Shown: positions 63,878 to 64,000 of the stretch, in pieces
How positions within the stretch are numbered: the stretch's first letter is position 1
Layout of the letters: every line of letters begins with the position of its first letter
Source: Sphingomonas pseudosanguinis
Lineage (GTDB): Bacteria > Pseudomonadota > Alphaproteobacteria > Sphingomonadales > Sphingomonadaceae
Length of the DNA stretch: 64,000 nucleotides
Direction: 5' to 3'
Assembly (NCBI RefSeq): GCF_014196255.1
Contig: NZ_JACIDH010000015.1
Span: 1 to 64,000 of the forward strand
Position numbers and translations under genes: made by a program
The notes under the pieces: generated by a model
Seen by the model: only the letters and a program-made list of their open reading frames with translations
Told to the model about the DNA's origin: nothing
Databases searched by the model: none

Positions 63878-64000
63878 TCATCGAGCGTCACGCTTTGGGA
63901 TATGGGCGCGGTACAGCTCGGCCGGACGAAACGATGCGCCGGTTTCGCGCTCACCCGTCGCCTCGAGCCAGCCGCGATCCAGCATGCGTCGGCGAAAGGC
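63878..64000 (-). CDS. NUDIX/NrtR-like protein, C-terminus only
   Basis: The last 40 codons of a frame that runs off the window end: FRRRMLDRGWLEATGERETG, then SFRPAELYRAHIP. This winged-helix tail with xRPAxLYR is typical for NrtR-type NUDIX regulators of NAD genes. Being just upstream of pncB supports that. Only the fragment is visible, so the call is moderate. Confidence 0.55.
   Translation of the reverse strand, partial: AFRRRMLDRGWLEATGERETGASFRPAELYRAHIPKRDAR

Overview
The window is GC-rich DNA from an alphaproteobacterium, most likely a sphingomonad (Sphingomonas or close relative). The pointers are a D-mannonate dehydratase of the Novosphingobium type, large TonB-dependent receptors paired with xylan-debranching enzymes, an alphaproteobacterial LexA box (GTTC-N7-GTTC), and a MobA/MobL element with a tRNA-targeted integrase. 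No database search was possible; family calls rest on visible motifs, length and gene context.

Layout. (1) 1-1030: a possible IS21-family terminus that cuts into a ParB-like gene, followed by a coupled ribbon-helix-helix-like gene. (2) 1031-6269: a 5.2-kb mobilizable element inserted in tRNA-Gly(CCC). It carries a tyrosine recombinase, a Rep_trans-type initiator, a MobV relaxase and small cargo, and is bounded by 46-bp direct repeats. (3) 6300-16050: chromosomal backbone with a UDP-glucuronate epimerase-like gene, a CinA-like gene, map, a UbiB-like kinase, purL, nhaA, a DUF418 gene and bfd. (4) 16112-43396: a 27.3-kb genomic island inserted in tRNA-Pro(UGG), bounded by 26-bp direct repeats. 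(5) 43418-62246: a glucuronoarabinoxylan utilization region with ManD, GH67, two GH43 enzymes, two hexuronate-type MFS transporters, two TonB-dependent receptors and a LacI regulator, plus an RTX lipase. (6) 62495-64000: pncB and the end of a NUDIX/NrtR-like gene.

The large island runs, left to right: a 662-aa tyrosine recombinase; small orphan genes; a strongly structured RNA-like segment before an S8 subtilase and a small secreted protein; a MobA/MobL relaxase with an oriT-like double hairpin; a MocR/PhzF/DJ-1 module; an MDR reductase/HxlR pair; an SOS-box dinB-alkB repair pair; a one-gene GHKL-ATPase/PD-(D/E)XK nuclease fusion; and a four-gene hsdR-hsdM-hsdS-mrr operon. It has no type IV secretion genes, so it looks like an integrative mobilizable element that carries DNA repair and phage-defence cargo.

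Both tRNA islands have the same end architecture: a helically phased pair or trio of short direct repeats just inside each end (period 11 in the small element, 12 in the large one), as expected for integrase arm-type sites. The least explained items are the GHKL-nuclease fusion (33384-35312), the structured segment at 19916-20133, and the HxH-containing relaxase companion at 23160-23795.
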